Assembly: GCA_964504655.1 (NCBI GenBank)
Contig: CAZDFD010000008.1
Coordinates: 1-64,000, forward strand
DNA length: 64,000 nucleotides
Source: JANXAZ01 sp964504655
GTDB lineage: Bacteria > Pseudomonadota > Alphaproteobacteria > Geminicoccales > Geminicoccaceae
Direction: 5' to 3'
Part shown: positions 62,736-64,000 of the stretch, in pieces
How positions within the stretch are numbered: the stretch's first letter is position 1
How the letters are laid out: each line of letters starts with the position of its first letter
Translations under genes and position numbers: made by a program
Notes under the pieces: model-generated
Told to the model about the DNA's origin: nothing
The model's database searches: none
The model's input: only the letters and a program-made list of their open reading frames with translations

Positions 62736-62990
62736 ATGAGGAAGCTCGTCTTGGCGACGGTGGTGGCGCCGTTGGCGCTGGTCGGAGGCTGCGCCACCAA
62801 GGGCGACATCGAGCAGCTCCGCCAGGAGATCGCCGGCGTGCGCGCGATCGCGCAGAGCGCCGAGCAGAAGGCGGCGGCCGCCGAGGCCAACTCGCGGCAG
62901 GCGGCGGCCGACGCGCAGCGCGCCGCCCAGGACGCCGCCATTGCCGGCGAGAAGGCCGACCGGGTGTTCCGCGCCGGCCTGCGCAAGTAG
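62736..62990 (+). CDS. Lpp/OprI-like small alanine-zipper lipoprotein with C-terminal lysine
   Basis: This 84-residue lipoprotein starts at ATG 62736 after GAGGAGGAGAA. A signal peptide ends in a lipobox (LVGGC, Cys19). The mature part is one continuous alpha-helix with a heptad pattern of Ala and Ile/Leu (IEQLRQEIAGVRAIAQSAEQ, then Ala-rich), like the trimeric coiled coil of Braun lipoprotein and OprI. The last residues are AGLRK; a C-terminal Lys is the residue joined to peptidoglycan in Lpp. Asp is not at position +2, so outer-membrane sorting is expected. It is flanked by two YkuD genes. Confidence 0.85.
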   Translation: MRKLVLATVVAPLALVGGCATKGDIEQLRQEIAGVRAIAQSAEQKAAAAEANSRQAAADAQRAAQDAAIAGEKADRVFRAGLRK

Positions 62991-63023
62991 GGGCCGGGGG
63001 CGCGGCGACCGCGGGTCGCCACC

Positions 63024-64000
63024 GTGCGCCGCCGCGCCCTCGCGCGGCTCCTCGCGGGCGCCCTGCTGGCGCCGGCCGCCCGTGCCGGCGCCGAGCCCGC
63101 TTCCGCCGCGTCCGATCTGATCGGCGCGCTGCGCTGGCACGTGACCCGGGCCGAGGACACGCTCCTCGACCTCGCGGTCGCGCACGACGTCGGCATCCTC
63201 GAGCTCTCGGCCGCCAATCCCGGGGTCGATCCCTGGATCCCGGGGGCCGACCGGCTGATCCTGTTGCCGACCGCGCATCTGCTGCCCGACGCCCCGCGCG
63301 AGGGGATCGTCATCAACAAGGCCGAGCTGCGCCTCTACTGGCTGCCGCGCGGCGGTCCGATCGCGACGCACGCGATCGGCGTCGGCCGCGAGGGCTTCGA
63401 CACGCCCGTGGGCGAGACCCGCATCGTCCGCAAGCAGAAGGATCCGAGCTGGCATCCGACCGCCGCCACCCGGGCCGACCGGCCCGAGCTGCCGGCGGTG
63501 GTCCCGCCCGGCCCGGACAACCCGCTCGGCCACCGCGCCCTCTATCTCGGCTGGCCGACCTACCTGATCCACGGCACCAACAAGCCCTACGGGGTCGGCC
63601 GGCGGGTCAGCCGGGGCTGCATCCGCATGTACCCGGCCTCGGTCGAGCGGCTGTTCGAGCAGGTGCCGATCGGCACCCGCGTCACCGTGGTCGACCAGCC
63701 GGTCAAGGTCGGCTGGCACCAGGGCGAGCTGTGGCTCGAGGCGCATCCCGACCTCGGCCAGCTCGAGGAGCTCGAGGAGACCTACGCCTTCACGCTCAGG
63801 CCAGGGGCGGTCGACGAGGCGGCCCTCGCGCTCGTCCGGCGCAAGGCCCAGGACGGGATCGACCGGGTCGACTGGGACCGGGTCGAGGCCGAGCTCGTCG
63901 CCCGGCGCGGCATCCCGGTGCGCGTGACCCGACCGGCCCCGGTCGGCGAGGAGCCGCTCGCGGAGCGCGAGGGCGAGCCGGCGGAACCGCCCGGCGAGGT
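63024..64000 (+). CDS. ErfK/YbiS-type L,D-transpeptidase (3' end outside window)
   Basis: The frame from GTG 63024 stays open to the window edge (325 codons). A signal peptide (about 1-25) is followed by a LysM-like segment (WHVTRAEDTLLDLAVAHDV, ANPGVDPWIPG) and the YkuD domain: LLPDAPREGIVINKAELRLY, GREGFDTPVGETRI, DPSWHPTA, NPLGHRALYL, YLIHGTN and the active-site SRGCIRMYP. This order and wording closely match E. coli ErfK/YbiS/YcfS, which attach Braun lipoprotein to meso-diaminopimelate. The tail after residue 230 is extra, acidic and Pro-rich. No good ribosome site precedes the GTG, so the start may differ. Confidence 0.88.
   Translation, partial: MRRRALARLLAGALLAPAARAGAEPASAASDLIGALRWHVTRAEDTLLDLAVAHDVGILELSAANPGVDPWIPGADRLILLPTAHLLPDAPREGIVINKAELRLYWLPRGGPIATHAIGVGREGFDTPVGETRIVRKQKDPSWHPTAATRADRPELPAVVPPGPDNPLGHRALYLGWPTYLIHGTNKPYGVGRRVSRGCIRMYPASVERLFEQVPIGTRVTVVDQPVKVGWHQGELWLEAHPDLGQLEELEETYAFTLRPGAVDEAALALVRRKAQDGIDRVDWDRVEAELVARRGIPVRVTRPAPVGEEPLAEREGEPAEPPGE

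Overview
The window is about 64 kb of very GC-rich DNA (about 70% by eye) from an alphaproteobacterium, most likely of the Rhodospirillales or Geminicoccales type. The reasons are the hflK-hflC-DUF2065-degP block beside serB, miaA and ilvD, a SAM-II riboswitch in front of metZ, a glnB-glnA pair with a sigma-54 promoter, a Gram-negative porin, and many GTG/TTG starts with 4-bp stop/start overlaps. Two runs of N (30891-30900 and 56689-56788) are scaffold gaps, so this is a draft assembly.

Layout. 1-9030 holds envelope and quality-control housekeeping genes (TadG-like fragment, apbC, hflK-hflC-yjeT-like, degP, serB, an amino-acid dehydrogenase, miaA). 9031-9430 is a non-coding array of seven 17-bp direct repeats separated by hairpin-forming spacers. 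9431-21250 holds ilvD, a small cation transporter, a YihY-like protein, a porin, enzymes of mixed function, a degenerate EAL protein, cysQ, pyrD and riboswitch-controlled metZ. 21247-30738 is a catabolic-looking region: mesaconyl-CoA-type hydratase, class III aminotransferase, enolase-superfamily enzyme, two sugar-type ABC permeases, a PHP/DUF3604-like protein and a ThDP enzyme. 30843-36866 is a hybrid histidine kinase followed by a four-gene chaperone-usher (spore coat U type) pilus operon with a near-consensus promoter. 36945-39114 holds glnA, glnB and tRNA-His.

40578-55053 is the most distinctive locus. It encodes one 3127-residue iterative-type reducing polyketide synthase (KS-AT-DH-ER-KR-ACP) that ends in two tandem condensation domains with no adenylation domain. 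A MMPL/RND exporter, a LolA-fold periplasmic carrier, a phosphopantetheinyl transferase and an outer-membrane beta-barrel follow in one tight operon. By analogy with mycobacterial MAS/PapA5/MmpL7/LppX, this looks like a self-contained synthesis, esterification or amidation, and trans-envelope export system for a polyketide lipid. That function is inference.

56078-62088 looks like an aminophosphonate uptake and breakdown operon: metallophosphoesterase cut by a gap, binding protein, ATPase, fused permease with a large extra periplasmic segment, and a PbfA-like PLP enzyme. 62185-64000 carries a YafK-like YkuD protein, a tiny Lpp/OprI-like lipoprotein ending in lysine, and an ErfK/YbiS-type L,D-transpeptidase. 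Together these look like a Braun-lipoprotein outer-membrane tethering module.
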